In this document: one piece after another, positions 36,742-47,787 of the stretch
Layout: the number at the start of each line of letters is the position of its first letter
How positions within the stretch are numbered: position 1 is the stretch's first letter
Source of the DNA: Colletotrichum lupini
Lineage: Eukaryota > Ascomycota > Sordariomycetes > Glomerellales > Glomerellaceae
NCBI RefSeq assembly: GCF_023278565.1
Contig: NC_064676.1
Coordinates: 2,542,001-2,606,000 of the forward strand
DNA: 64,000 nucleotides
Direction: 5' to 3'
Program-made: the position numbers and the translations under genes
The notes under the pieces: generated by a model
What the model was told of the DNA's origin: nothing
The model's database searches: none
The model's input: only the letters and a program-made list of their open reading frames with translations

Positions 36742-38133
36742 ATGTCCACTCAGAGCCATGCCCATAGTGCTGGCGGGAGCAGTGCTGATGCAGATGATGC
36801 CGTTCGAACGCTGGGCGATGTTATGAGAGCACGACCGACCGGGTTCCCGGACGTCGTTGTCATCGATCAGACACATGAAGAGAACGAACGGAAAGATGAT
36901 CCTAGCCCTAGCGAAGATTTGTGGCTCAGTTCAGCAGACGGTCGATACAGTTCGACCATCGTTCCCTTGCGAGTTGGACGAGCGCCGAATCAAGAGATTT
37001 TCCATGTACACAGAAATATCTTGCTAGCGACGGAATATTTCCGAAAAGCCCTTTGCGGAGATTTCAGAGAAGCTGAGGCCCAATCCATGGACTTTCCAGA
37101 AGAGGATCCGGCCATTTTCCACTTTCTCGTCGCCTTCCTCTACCAAAGAAGCTTTATTCCTATCAAGCCAGCAGCGTCAGCACTGGCTGTCGAGGCATCA
37201 GAACGAGGGAAAGCACAAGACTCTGGCTACCGAAGCGAATCGGAGTCGGAGGTGTCATCGTCGGAGGCCAGTGAGGCCAGTGCCAGAAGTCGAATCCGGG
37301 CGCAGAGGCGGCAACGGCGGCGGGAGCGGCAATGGGACCGCATGAACCGGAAACAGCCAGGTACACACCGCCCAGATTGCAGATGTCCGCGCTGCACCAC
37401 AACCATCGGCTCGCCATGCTGGAACTGTGGCGTTGGTCGCGCAAGGCCGATTCCGGGCCACCTTCCGCCGCACATCATCAACCCTATGCCGCCAGTGCGG
37501 CCCCTAGGTTTACAGCCACACAGCCGACGCCGTAGCCGACAGCAAGTCATCACACCGCCAGAGTCAACGCCCTCGGTCGGTTTGCCAGTCTCTACCAACG
37601 ACGAGTATGCGGATGGCGACCGTATACGAGGCCAAGACATGCGGACTTTTCTGCTCACATACGAGCTGAGTCTAGAGGTATACATTGTTGCCAATAAATT
37701 CCTCATGGATGACTTCAAAACTGCGATCCAGCGTCACTGCATCGACATGCTCGAATCCGCCGGACCTGATGCAGCGCAGTCGATTGTGTTGCAACTTTGT
37801 TCGAAGCTCTACGCCGGCGTCCCTGAATCTGACCCATTATTGAGGATGATCTTTGCGCGCGTTGGCTTCTTACAGCCTCTGCTCTGGCAACGAGCGCCGC
37901 AGTTCACGTCGGAATTTCTGATTGGGCATCCAGAAGTTGCGGCTCTTATGCTCCGAGAGACAGCCATTCGAAGAGAGGAGGATCTAGGCAGTAGGGCGCT
38001 ACCGTCCATGGAACGGGCGACGCACCCTCACGTCATGCCTATGTGGCCGGTTGCGCCGCCTATGCATCCTCATATGCGGCCTCCGCCGCCTCCGCCGCCG
38101 CATCATTGGCATCCAGGACCGTTTGGTGTTTAA
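36742..38133 (+). CDS. BTB/POZ-domain protein with Cys/Arg-rich insert
   Basis: Single exon, 463 aa. A BTB/POZ fold begins near residue 68 (STIVPLRVGRAPNQEIFHVHRNILLATEYFRKAL pattern: inner segment IFHVHRNILLATEYF) and continues to about 140 (DPAIFHFLVAFLYQRSF). It is then interrupted by a disordered Ser/Glu- and Arg-rich insert (about 150-290). That insert contains a cysteine cluster CRCPRC...CWNCG at about 213-229, and the helical part resumes near 297 (DMRTFLLTYELSLEVYIVANKFLMDDFKTAI). The tail is Pro/His-rich (PPPPPPHHWHPGPF). Such fungal BTB proteins are adaptors, often for Cul3 ligases, but the partner is unknown. ATG context is acceptable (aATGTC) and no intron is needed. Confidence 0.85.
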   Translation: MSTQSHAHSAGGSSADADDAVRTLGDVMRARPTGFPDVVVIDQTHEENERKDDPSPSEDLWLSSADGRYSSTIVPLRVGRAPNQEIFHVHRNILLATEYFRKALCGDFREAEAQSMDFPEEDPAIFHFLVAFLYQRSFIPIKPAASALAVEASERGKAQDSGYRSESESEVSSSEASEASARSRIRAQRRQRRRERQWDRMNRKQPGTHRPDCRCPRCTTTIGSPCWNCGVGRARPIPGHLPPHIINPMPPVRPLGLQPHSRRRSRQQVITPPESTPSVGLPVSTNDEYADGDRIRGQDMRTFLLTYELSLEVYIVANKFLMDDFKTAIQRHCIDMLESAGPDAAQSIVLQLCSKLYAGVPESDPLLRMIFARVGFLQPLLWQRAPQFTSEFLIGHPEVAALMLRETAIRREEDLGSRALPSMERATHPHVMPMWPVAPPMHPHMRPPPPPPPHHWHPGPFGV

Positions 38134-39604
38134 GTGTTCAGGAAAAGGCACGGCTTTCTCTCGATGGAGTCTGCCCTATAGGGATTGTCTGCCATGGTTG
38201 TCTTGTTCAACAAAGAGGAGAATATGGAGACGGCGGCACATGAAGGCAAGAAATCGTCGTCGACATGACTAGGTAGTAGGCGGTTGTATCTGTATGTTGT
38301 TGGGAAAAAGGAGGAAAGCGAAGACGTTGCTTGCTACATGGGTGGTCGAGTGGTCAAGGCGAAAGAAACTCTGTTCGATGGAGCCCCATGTTCGGGAGCC
38401 TTTGTCCCACGGCGACGGGTCCCTCATTGTGGAAAGAGATATCACCCCGTCATTTGGATGGAAAGCGAGGGAAGAAATTACTGAAATAAAACAAAGGCGC
38501 ATCCCGTTTATCCGATCGAACCAAAATCCATGCAGGTTTCTGGCCCATGTGACCCTTTTTCTCTTGCCAGCAGCCCGGTTCGGCGCGCTGCGCTGCGTTG
38601 CGCCGGGGCCGTGGCGGCAGGGTAAAAGCGGTCGGTCAATTTTGGAATGAATAGGTAGTGGAAGGTTAGTAAGGTAGGGTTTGTTGCATCGCGATATTAG
38701 GACAGACTCTAGCCGTCGCATCCACGCGGGCCCGCGAGTGTCAAGCGAGTCGGCAGAAGCGAAGGGTAAGAGAGTCATTGATGCCATTTGATCCATCACA
38801 AGTAGAAAGAGAAAAAAAGTAAATGGTTGCGGCGGAGAAATTGCATGGTCGAATCTGCCATCCATACGAATACTTTCGGGGCATGATTGTGCAGAGATAC
38901 CGAGCGGCGCGAGCCCACCACCCCCCAACGAACCCCAACCCCCCCGTCACCACCAGCTTTGCTGATTCTGGGGGAGTCGGGGACACTGGTTCACAGGCTG
39001 TTCAGCGCTGCTCGAAGCTCCGCAGCTCCGGGGAAGCCAGTGAAAAACAGCTTCACCAAGAGGGGAAACCTTGTCCGCCCAAGATCCCCACCATCGGCGC
39101 TAGCTACCCCACACACGGAACCAGGCACAAGGAAAGCAACAATGACAGCTTCTACATTCTTCCTGCTTCTTGGGGGTTGTTCGCGATGCTTTCGTCCGGA
39201 ACAGGCCCCGAATTGGTCCTCTGTTCCCGGACGGCGGATGTACTACGTATGGTGGAAATGCAAACTAGTGTAGATTGGGCAGACAGGCTTGGATTACATT
39301 ATTACCTACATCCATTGGTTGACCCCCTCCTCCTCCTCCTCCTCCTCCTCCTTAGGCTCCCCTGGGGGGCGGCCATCGGTTGCAACGGGGGGCGAACTGT
39401 CTCTACATGGGTATAATAATCGTCTTCCAGCCACCAGCGTCAGCTAAAGCCCATCCAGTTCGTTTCCGGCGTTCTTGCTGAAGCCTCGTGAGAGTCGAGT
39501 CGAGTCCGCCGCTGCTCATCGAAGTTACCCTCCTCCCTCTTTGAACACCGCCACCCCACGCCGAAACGAGGATCTTCCACCCTCCCCGACGATCGTGTAC
39601 CGCA
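38134..39604. other. Intergenic upstream of the carboxylesterase
   Basis: 1.47 kb. A 219-codon ORF on the minus strand (38269..38928) overlaps others and has no motif. A (CTC)n tract sits near 39.33 kb. I see no supportable gene; the final 150 bp look like a 5' leader. Confidence 0.5.
39327..39352. repeat. CTC trinucleotide microsatellite
   Basis: About eight CTC/TCC units within the esterase upstream region. No flanking element. Confidence 0.85.
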
Positions 39605-41443
39605 ATGGCGCCCATCTCAGGAACCGTAGCGACGGTGATCACGGCGTTGACGGCGGCCTTTAGGACCTCCGGCCCCGCTCTGCAGGCGCAGGCGGAGCAG
39701 AATCACCTCCTGGCCGAGCTCGACTACGGCAACTTCCAGGGCGCCTACTCGGACCAGTATAACATCTCGTACTGGCAGAAGATTCCCTACGCGGCGCCTC
39801 CCGTGGGTGAGAACCGGTTCCGGGGGCCGCAGCCCCCCGCGGCGGTGGAGGGTGTCGTGTATGACTCTAGCCAGCCGTTTGATATGTGCCCTCAACGGAC
39901 GGTATGTTCTCAATCTTGTGGTTTCGTGGCTGTTGAGTCATTGAAAGAAGAAGATGTTGTGCTGACTGGATCCTGGGCGCATTTGTAGGTCAACGGCTCC
40001 GAAGATTGTCTGTACCTCGGCCTCTACTCCCGCCCCTGGACGCAAGACCAACCCCTGAAGCCCGTCGTCGTCACCTTTTACGGCGGCGGCTTCATCCAGG
40101 GCTCGGCCTACTTCAGCATCCCGCCCTCGGCCTACCCGATCCTCAACGTCTCAAGCTCGTCCGACATGATGTTCATCTACCCAAACTACCGCACAAACGC
40201 CTTTGGCCTCCTCCCCGGGAAGCAGATCGCCGCGGACCCAAAGTCGGATCTGAACCCGGGCCTGCTGGACCAGGAGGCCGTACTCAAGTGGACGAAAAAG
40301 TACGTCAAGCAGTTCGGCGGTGACCCGGACGACGTGACCATCTGGGGCCAGTCTGCGGGCGGCGGCAGCGTGCTGGCGCAGGCCATCGGCCGCGGGGGGC
40401 AGCAGAAGCTCTTCCGCAAGGCCATGGCCAGCAGCCCGTTCTGGCCAAAGACGTACGCCCACGACAGCCCCGAGGCACAGGCTCTCTACGACGAGCTCGC
40501 CTCCCGTACGGGATGCGCCGGCGCCGAGGATAGCCTGGCCTGCCTGAAGAAGGCGGACGTGCAGACGATTCGGGACGCCAGCCTCGCCATCTCGAGCTCG
40601 CATGTCACGAACACGTCGTCCTTCACGTGGTCACCTGTCATTGACGGCGAGTTCCTCAGGGAGCCGCTCTCCGAGGCCGCCGCGGCGGGGCGGGTGAACA
40701 TGGACCTGGCGTTCGCGATGCACAACACGCACGAGGGCGAGAATTTCCTGCCCGGCGGGCTCCAGAGCGCGACGGACGTCGGGTCTCCGCCGTTCAACTC
40801 GAGCGAGGCCTCGTTTGACAAGTGGCTGAGGGGCTTCCTCCCTGGCTTTGGCGACTGCGAGATTGAGGGCGTCAAGAGGCTGTATCCTGCGGCTGGCACG
40901 ACGGAGACGATTTCGTATAACACGACGTATGTGCGGGCCGGACTCATTTACCGGGACGTCGTTCTGTCGTGTCCGGCGTTTTGGTTTTCGGGCGCAGCGC
41001 CGAAGGGGGGTTGGTTGGGCGAATACTCACTCAACCCGTCCAAACATGCTAGCGATACCGTCTGGGTGAGTTTGGGTGCCTCTTCAGGGAAGCATCTAGT
41101 CGGTGGGTTGCTAACAGATATGCAGTGGAATCAGGTCAATGCCGTGCAAAAGACGGACCCAGCACGCTACCAGGGCTATGCCGGTGAGTACACAAGATTG
41201 CATGTTGCCTACGGTAAAATACCATCACTAACACTTACTGTTGCAGGGGCGTTTGCGTCTTTCTTCCAAACGGGTGACCCGAATGCGCTCAAACTGTCGG
41301 CATCAACGGAAGCTGGTGTGCCGCCCCTCAAGGACAGCAAGGAATGGGTCGTCAACCCTGAGGGGTTCGCGACTACTGACCTGGGGCAACTAGAGAAGAG
41401 ATGTGGATTCTGGAAAAGGACGGCTGCGAAGATACCCATTTGA
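39605..41443 (+). CDS. Type-B carboxylesterase/lipase family protein
   Basis: Alpha/beta hydrolase acting on carboxylic esters. Four exons: 39605..39901, 39989..41065, 41126..41183, 41247..41443; 542 aa. Introns of 87, 60 and 63 nt close in phase. The N-terminal 30 residues are mildly hydrophobic with Ala (TVATVITALTAAF), so secretion is possible but not certain. Oxyanion-hole segment is YGGGF; the nucleophile elbow WGQSAGGGS places Ser221. Candidate acid and base are Glu348 (HEGENF) and His452 (NPSKHASD). The family cysteine signature EDCLYL is present, as are several N-glycosylation sequons (NGS, NVS, NTS, NSS, NTT), which fits a secretory route. Its stop is 48 bp from that of the convergent peptidase gene. 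Substrate cannot be told. Confidence 0.88.
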
Positions 41444-41491
41444 GGCGATTCTAGATATGTACATGCGTGAAGTGATGAATAGAGGTACAAA

Positions 41492-42951
41492 CTAGTCGAT
41501 TGGGTTGTCACGAAGCTTGAAAAGCTCCCTCATCACCTCTTCCGTCTTGGCGCGCAGCGCGGAGTGATATAGCTGGTTCGTCTCGTACACCTTGGCCTTG
41601 ACGAGCGCGGCCGTGTCCTTGGCGAACTCGTAGTCGACGTACATGTCGTCGATGTAGCCGGCGGCGTACACAGGCACCGTGTTCTCGCGCAGCTTCTCTT
41701 GGTCATACAACTCCGGCCACTGGTCAAATTTGGCTAGGATCTCGGCAGCTTCGCGCAGTTCAATCAGCTCCGGGTACGTCTCAAAGTGTAGGGGAAAGAT
41801 CATCTCGCCCGAGAAGTAGAGAGGCGGGGCTGTGAACTCGGAGATAGCGGGTTCCTTCGCCAACCAGGAGAACTTCTCCAAGGACTTGCCGACTCTGTAG
41901 GCTGCCCAGTTGGAGACAGAACCCGGTCCATCAGTGTAGATGGCCTCGTGCAAAATAGCATAGATGATGTTGCTGTCAAAGGACGTTGCCGTCTCAACGT
42001 CCGTCAGGGACGCGCGCGTGAAGAAGCCGAACTGGTCCAAGTCCGTCTTCAGCTTGAGGATGGTCGAATGCACCGAGTCGAGTCCACCATGAGCACCAAA
42101 GGCAAGGCCAAGAGTGAGCAGTCTTGGAATGGTGAGGTATCCGCCGCCAGGGAGGTTGACCTGCTTCTTTTCCTGTATGAAACGAGCCACCTGATGGACG
42201 GCTTCGATGTCTTCGGGATACTTTTGGTAGTAGGCTTGGTTTCTCTCCTGGACTTTCTTGAAGGTTGCCTCGTACACCTGCTCGGGCGACTTGCCGACAG
42301 GTGCGAGACCGCCAGTGAGGAAGACTTCCCGAAGGCCTTGAGGGAACCTCGAAAGGTAGGTGAGAGACACAAAACCGCCAAACGATTGACCGAAGAGGGA
42401 CCACTTTTTCTTTTCTTCCGGGAAGTCTTCAGTAAGACAGGCTCTAACGGCTTCGAGGTCATTGACGATGTTGTCTTGGCGAAGTAGTTTGAGATGATCG
42501 GCTTGCTTCTGAGCATTGCCCTCGAGGGCTAAGGTAGCAGCGGAGACGGGAGAGCTAAGTCCAACTCCTCGATAGTCCAAGAACAGGACCTGGTATCCTC
42601 GATCCAAGGCAGTGCGAGTGATGGGACTGTCCTGAGGCTCTGGGTTACCAAACCCTGGCCCGCCTTGCAGAAACACCATCCATGGTTTCTGCTCTGCCTG
42701 CTTTTTCTCACTTTCTGTCGGAGGGACTATGGGCCTCTCGTGCTTAGTGACACTTCTGCCAAACAATTGAAGAACGCCCGAAGCTTGATTGCTGTAGTCC
42801 TTTGGAACCTCGAAGAAGAGTTCAGACACGAGGAATTGACCTGTCGTTTGATCAGTGCTGATCTTTAGACGATCCTACATGGAGAATTACCTGGGATGAC
42901 ATGCGACCTCTTACTGAGAAGTTTCGCCGCACTAATTACTTTAGAAGCCAT
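41492..42951 (-). CDS. Proline iminopeptidase-like serine peptidase (family S33)
   Basis: Alpha/beta hydrolase of the prolyl aminopeptidase family, releasing N-terminal residues (usually proline) from peptides. Two exons, 42951..42891 and 42840..41492, 469 aa. The 50-nt intron (GTAATT...CAG) is phase 1 and joins VIPG to QFLVSELFFEVP. The 20-residue first exon (MASKVISAAKLLSKRSH) is basic and could be a mitochondrial signal, though this is weak. Oxyanion-hole GGPGFG, LDYRGVGLS, and nucleophile elbow FGQSFGGF (Ser173) are clear. C-terminal AAGYIDDMYVDYEF and NQLYHSAL hold likely Asp and His of the triad. No signal peptide is visible. Convergent with the esterase, so transcripts probably overlap at their 3' ends. 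Confidence 0.9.
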
Positions 42952-43967
42952 GTTGAGCCGGTGGTGGTAAAGTGAAGGCTTGGTGACGGCACAGGAAAGC
43001 GGGAAAACCGCAGAGCAAACTGCTTAAACAAGAACACTAGACTTGATGCTGGCAACTACGCAAGCATGAGGACCTTGAGAACCCCGCCTAGATGGCGGTG
43101 CAAGATAAAGTGCCGTGAGATGTCGCACCTTCTCAGTTGGGCAACCGGGTCGGTCACAGTGTGACACTGTGAGCATCGCATTTCAGGAACAGCACCTTCA
43201 GGGAAAGCATTCGATCACTGAACTCCTCAGGTTTTCCACTTTCAAGAATTAGAATTCGCTCTCAATTTGGAAGCAATTATGTGCCAAGGTATATGTCGAT
43301 AAGCTTTTAATGACTTCTTACAGAAGTCACGGGGATATGCATATGCAACTGATTATATATTCTCGAAGTTGGCTAGAAAGAAGAGATTTAACTGCTCAAT
43401 AGAGCATAAGGTGCTGGCGTCCTGAACAATTTCGAGCATAGGGACCGACATGGACTGGTAATACATGAGGTTTGAGGAAGAGAGAGAGAGAGAGAGAGAG
43501 AGAGAACAGAAGACCTGTATGTGATCGCACAATGCAATTACACAAAACTGGAATTACGATGAAATACGCGCGTAGAAAGAAGCAAGCATGCTGGCGATAT
43601 TGCGGGCCATCCGTTGCTAGGCAGGAATTTCTTCCGACTCCCATTCCTTGCCTCACTTTCACTTTCTTAGAGGTAGCAATGTTCTAGATTCCTTACATAA
43701 GCTCAGCTCCGATTCCGGGTGACAATCCACCAATGACATCAACCCCCGCGTACGATCCGAAGGTGCTCGGCTCGGCAAAACCTGGGTCGGACTCCACGCG
43801 CGCCGTCTCTCTAGCGAACCTACCAAGTCCCAACTTGGGGAAGCGCCTGGTGCACGATGGGCTGCCAAAGGAAAGTCTCCCCATCCACCCAAACATCGAA
43901 TACCTTCTCTTCCCGCCACTTCATGCCCCATTCCACATGTTCCGAGCGCGAAGCCACCAACAGTGGG
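42952..43967. promoter_or_regulatory. Divergent upstream region of the S33 peptidase and CP-motif genes
   Basis: 1.0 kb between two divergent starts. It contains an AG microsatellite (43479..43504) and an upstream ATG at 43733 opening an 89-codon ORF that overlaps the next gene's start. Middle portion is AT-rich. Confidence 0.5.
43479..43504. repeat. AG dinucleotide microsatellite
   Basis: Thirteen perfect AG units in the divergent promoter region. Confidence 0.93.
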
Positions 43968-45831
43968 ATGAATTACATACATCTAACTACGACGCTTGTT
44001 GAATCCTTCAACGCTCTTGCCGATGAGGTCCAGATCCTGACCGACAGGAAGACGATCCTGGAGCACAAGCTCAGATTCGCCCACGAGCAGGTGAGTTGAA
44101 ACGAAACGCGCAGGGGTTTGTCAGCAGAGCCACTGCTTTGCGACACTCTCCTCACCACCTCCAACATGATGAACAACCTTAGCTCTAGATCAAGAGCTTC
44201 TTACACAAGGGGCGAAGACTGATTCCTTTTACCATTTTCTGACTTGCAATTTTGCAACTCCCCCATCGCTTTCGCCTCCAGGCCAGCTTCGGTGGTAAAC
44301 CTTGCTAATCGGCCGACCTTCGCAGTACCAGTATTTGGCCGACAAACATGCCCCTGCTGCCCCCGAAATCTCCGAAGTATTGGCAAAGTTACAGCTGCCG
44401 CCAGAACTCGCGAATCCATCGCTAGAAGACGCCAACCCCGTACCGCTACCGAAGCGCAATAAGCTGGATACCCGAAATCAGATTGCTCTCATCATCCGAG
44501 ACGGCCGGCGCGTTGCTCAGCAGCTTACGTCAATCGGCGAAACGAGTAAGACGAGCGACTCTAGCAGAGAGACTTCTTCTCGTGAGGCACAGACCGGAAC
44601 TTCGATGTCTACCGTCCTTGAGCAAGACTTTACGATCGAGGGGAAGAAGGGGCCTTTGGAATGTCCTTTCTCTTCTCAGAAGGCGGACAGCGCAGGCGAG
44701 GGCGATGGTGAAGCGCAAAGCGCTGAGAAGGGCTCCCAGGACCCTACTCCGCACCACTCTACGGACCCCATCTGTGCCGCCATGTTCGAGGAATCAACAT
44801 CTCAAGCGGCTCCCGGCGCTGCCGATTCCCCGGCCAAATGTCCCATTCGCTACCTAGACCAACACTCCCCGGAAGAGATTGCACACTACGTCGAGACACA
44901 CAAACACGAGTTGCCTCGCAGTCACGAGGTCTGTGTGAGGAGATACCAAAAGAACGAAGTGCAAATCAAGAAGTTGGACGCAAAATACGGCAATCTGGTG
45001 AACATGATTCAGGGGCTTAGTGCGCTACATCAGCCAATGTTGCCAGAGTCACAGCAGGAGCAGGAAGAAATCGAACGGGCCTCGAATGAGAGGGTTCACA
45101 ACTGGGCAAAGGCTGTCACAGACACGACGGTAGATGATGCCGAGCAGTCTCAGCCGGAGCCCGAAGATGCAGATGAGGCCCGACAGAGCCACTTCGACCG
45201 AACGCTAAAAGAGGTTCGAGTAGGCGAGTCTCCTAGCCGTCCATGGGGTATTTCGGTCCCAATCTACGAGCCTCATGGTATGGGCGACGAAGAGCGTCCT
45301 CTTTCGCCTCCTCCAGCACCCGTCTTTATGCCATCTGGTTCTGAAGGCGAAGAAACACCAGCGCCAAAGACAAAGACTGGCAAATGCCCCTTCGATCATA
45401 CGAAGATGGCAGCGATGGCAGCCGCTCGTGAAGAGGCCCAGCCTGTGTCTCCTACACCAGCTCCAAAGCTCATGTCAAACGAGATAGGCGAAGATGTATC
45501 GCCGCCAAAGCCTGCAGGAAAATGCCCTTTCGATCACGCTCAACTTGCTGCCATGGGCTTCGCGTCGCCTCCGCCAAATACTGGCGATCAAACCTTTGTC
45601 CACCCTGAACCGAATCCTCAACCTATCGAACTACCGTCGACGCCTGTGAAGCAGCAGCCGCCTTACAGCGCACCCCCTCAACAACCGACATTCATCAACC
45701 CACCTCTCGACGCGAACAAGCAGTACACGCCGAACGGCGTGCCACAGATGGTCTTCACGGGCCCAGTGTTCATCGGCTATCCCATTGAGCAGGCGATCCA
45801 GTTTATGCAACACTTCCAGGGGAGGCAATAG
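43968..45831 (+). CDS. Coiled-coil protein with KCPFDH (heme-regulatory-like) motifs
   Basis: Two exons, 43968..44090 and 44326..45831, 542 aa; the 235-nt intron (GTGAGT...TTGCTAATC...CAG) is phase 0 and joins FAHEQ to YQYLADKH. Residues 1-55 form an N-terminal helix/coiled coil (LVESFNALADEVQ, DRKTILEHKL). Four Cys-Pro sites follow: ECPFSS (C154), KCPIRY (C213) and two exact KCPFDH copies (C395, C441). Around C213 is a compact segment with EEIAHYVETHKHELPRSHEV and a downstream helix (QIKKLDAKYGNLVNMIQG). The rest is acidic and Pro-rich. KCPFDH resembles the heme-responsive motif of yeast Hap1 (K/R-C-P-V/I-D-H); heme binding is inference. I do not recognise a named family. Start chosen at the ATG opening the coiled coil. 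Confidence 0.8.
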
Positions 45832-46329
45832 TGATCTGAGCTCATGACACCTTCTAATCTTTGTTTCTCTCCATTTTCCGTTTTGCACATACGACTTTCT
45901 ATTTTCGGGAAAGGGCGGCGTTTGTCTGTTTTAAGCGAAGGCGTTGGGATGTGACCTTTAATCCAGAGCTAGTTTTCCTCGTCCACCTTCGTGGATTTTC
46001 CCTATTCCAGCTACACCCCGCGGTGTACTGCACGAGCTTGATGTACGGATTGATGAGGCAGAAAGGGAGGGTATGGTATGAGTGGACGCAGGAGGAAAAG
46101 CAGACAGAACTCGTCCGTATGATACCACACAAGACCCGAAATGAGACATTGATATCACGAGAATACTCCGTACTATTGCTGCCCGATTGGTGCTTCCCCG
46201 TACGCTGCCCTGAGCATCATTTGTCCTGAAACATTTCAGTCATGTTTGATGTCTAGAAGCAGTGTCTAGTGCCACATCAGCTCTAAGTCTACAGTGCCGT
46301 TGCTGTCCGTTTAGAAACAAAAAAACGCC
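45832..46329. other. Intergenic, convergent 3' ends
   Basis: 498 bp between the stop of the CP-motif gene and the stop of TVP38. Pyrimidine-rich, consistent with 3' UTRs. Nothing else seen. Confidence 0.55.
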
Positions 46330-47787
46330 TTACTCCGAATCCTTGAACCCGCCCCCCTTTCCGTTGTGCTCATTATCAAACGGATTCACGGGCCCCTCGC
46401 GCCCGAGTTTCTGCCCGCCGCCTTCATTTTCATCGTCGTCGTCATCATGATACCCGCCCTCCTCATCAGCCTCACGCGTCCACAGCGAAATATCGTCATC
46501 GTCCATGAGCGCCGCCACATCCTCTGGGTCCACGAGGCCGGCCTCAATATCCGAATAGTCGGGTGCGTCCTGGCCGGGCACCAGACCGCCCTCCGTCTCG
46601 GCCTGCTCCAGGGCCAGCTCGGCAGCGCGGGCCATGGTGCGTTGGTAAATGAGCCAGCCGACGACTAGGCCGACGAGGCCACCGAGGATCATGGAGATGT
46701 AGTTGATGGCTTTGCCGCCGGCCGTCATCTCGTCTCCCTTTTCGGCAATGAGGGCGAGGCGGCTGCCGATGAAGACGTGGACGAGAAGCTTTGGACTATT
46801 CGGGATCCTCTGTTAGTTGTGCTAGAACTTGGGGAAGTGAGGCGAGGACACAATTAGGTGTCCCTACCGTGCTCACCTGGCAAGGGCCGTTGAGACGGCG
46901 AACATCCAAGGCTTGATGGAAGGGATCGTGGACAGGAACCCGTTGGACAAGCTATACGGCAGCGGACAGAAGCGCACCGCCGTCAACATGCCGATCCCGT
47001 CCTTCCTCAGCACCTGGCCTAGCGCGATGAACCGGTGATCCTGCCCGACGAGCTTGTGCACGTAACCGCTGAAGATGCCCCTGCTCGTGTAGAAAGCCGT
47101 CAAGCTGCCCGCGATCGTGGCCGTCGCGACGATGGGGTATCCCAGTGGAAACCCGTAGACGAAGCCTGAGACCGAGATGGCGGTGCTGTAGCCAATCATG
47201 GGCGGGAAGGCCGTCATGAAGGTGAAGGCCCAAATGATGAGCCAGCCGAACGGCAGCGCGCGCCATTTCTGGGACACGGGCGCCAGCCACTTGAAGATTG
47301 CGTGCGAGTAGATGAGGAACAGAAGACCCAGGACGTTGACGACGAGGAGGAACGCGGCGACGGCCACGCGCTGGACGGGGCTGAGGCCGAGGTACATGCT
47401 CCAGAGGCGGTTGCCGGCCTTGACGGCGGAGCGCACCGCGCGGTTCACGCCCGATAGCGCCGTGGTGCGCCTGGAGCCGGATTGGCCCCCGCGGCCGAAG
47501 CGTGCCGCGGACATGCGGCGGGTGGTTGTCGTTCTCGAGGAGGACGAGTTACCGCCGATGTTGCGGATCCATGGCGGGCGAACGTCGGCGTGGGCTTCGG
47601 AGGGAGAGGACGGGGGATTCGGCGAGAGGGAAAGCGCCCTCGCTGCTGATTCGTAGTCGGCCGGCATCGTCGGTAATCGATCGGGGATCGGAGGAGGCAA
47701 AGACAGATGGAAGCGTGGTGGCTTTTTGGGGCCCGGAGGCTCCGGATACAGGAAGCTATTCGCGGGGCTTCGACCAGTCGATTGCAC
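46330..47787 (-). CDS. TVP38: Golgi membrane protein TVP38 (VTT/DedA family)
   Basis: Multi-pass Golgi membrane protein of the VTT (SNARE-associated) family, related to lipid scramblases. Two exons, 47787..46877 and 46795..46330; 458 aa; the 81-nt intron (GTGAGC...CTAAC...TAG) joins STALARS to PKLLVHVFIGSR. The N-terminal 115 residues are cytosolic and Ser/Pro/Arg-rich. A first membrane span follows (VAVAAFLLVVNVLGLLFLIY), then WLIIWAFTFMTAFPPMIGY. The VTT core has FPLGYPIVATATIAGSL and RFCPLPYSLSNGFLSTIP, and a final span is ISMILGGLVGLVVGWLIY. The C-terminus is acidic (DDDDDENEG). An alternative start is the downstream ATG 40 codons in (MPADYESAARAL), which may be the true one because the residues before it are plain Pro-rich. 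Confidence 0.94.

Noticed and set aside
38269..38928. 219-codon minus-strand ORF downstream of the BTB gene
   Set aside because: No motif, odd composition, overlaps other frames, and no splice-consistent partner.
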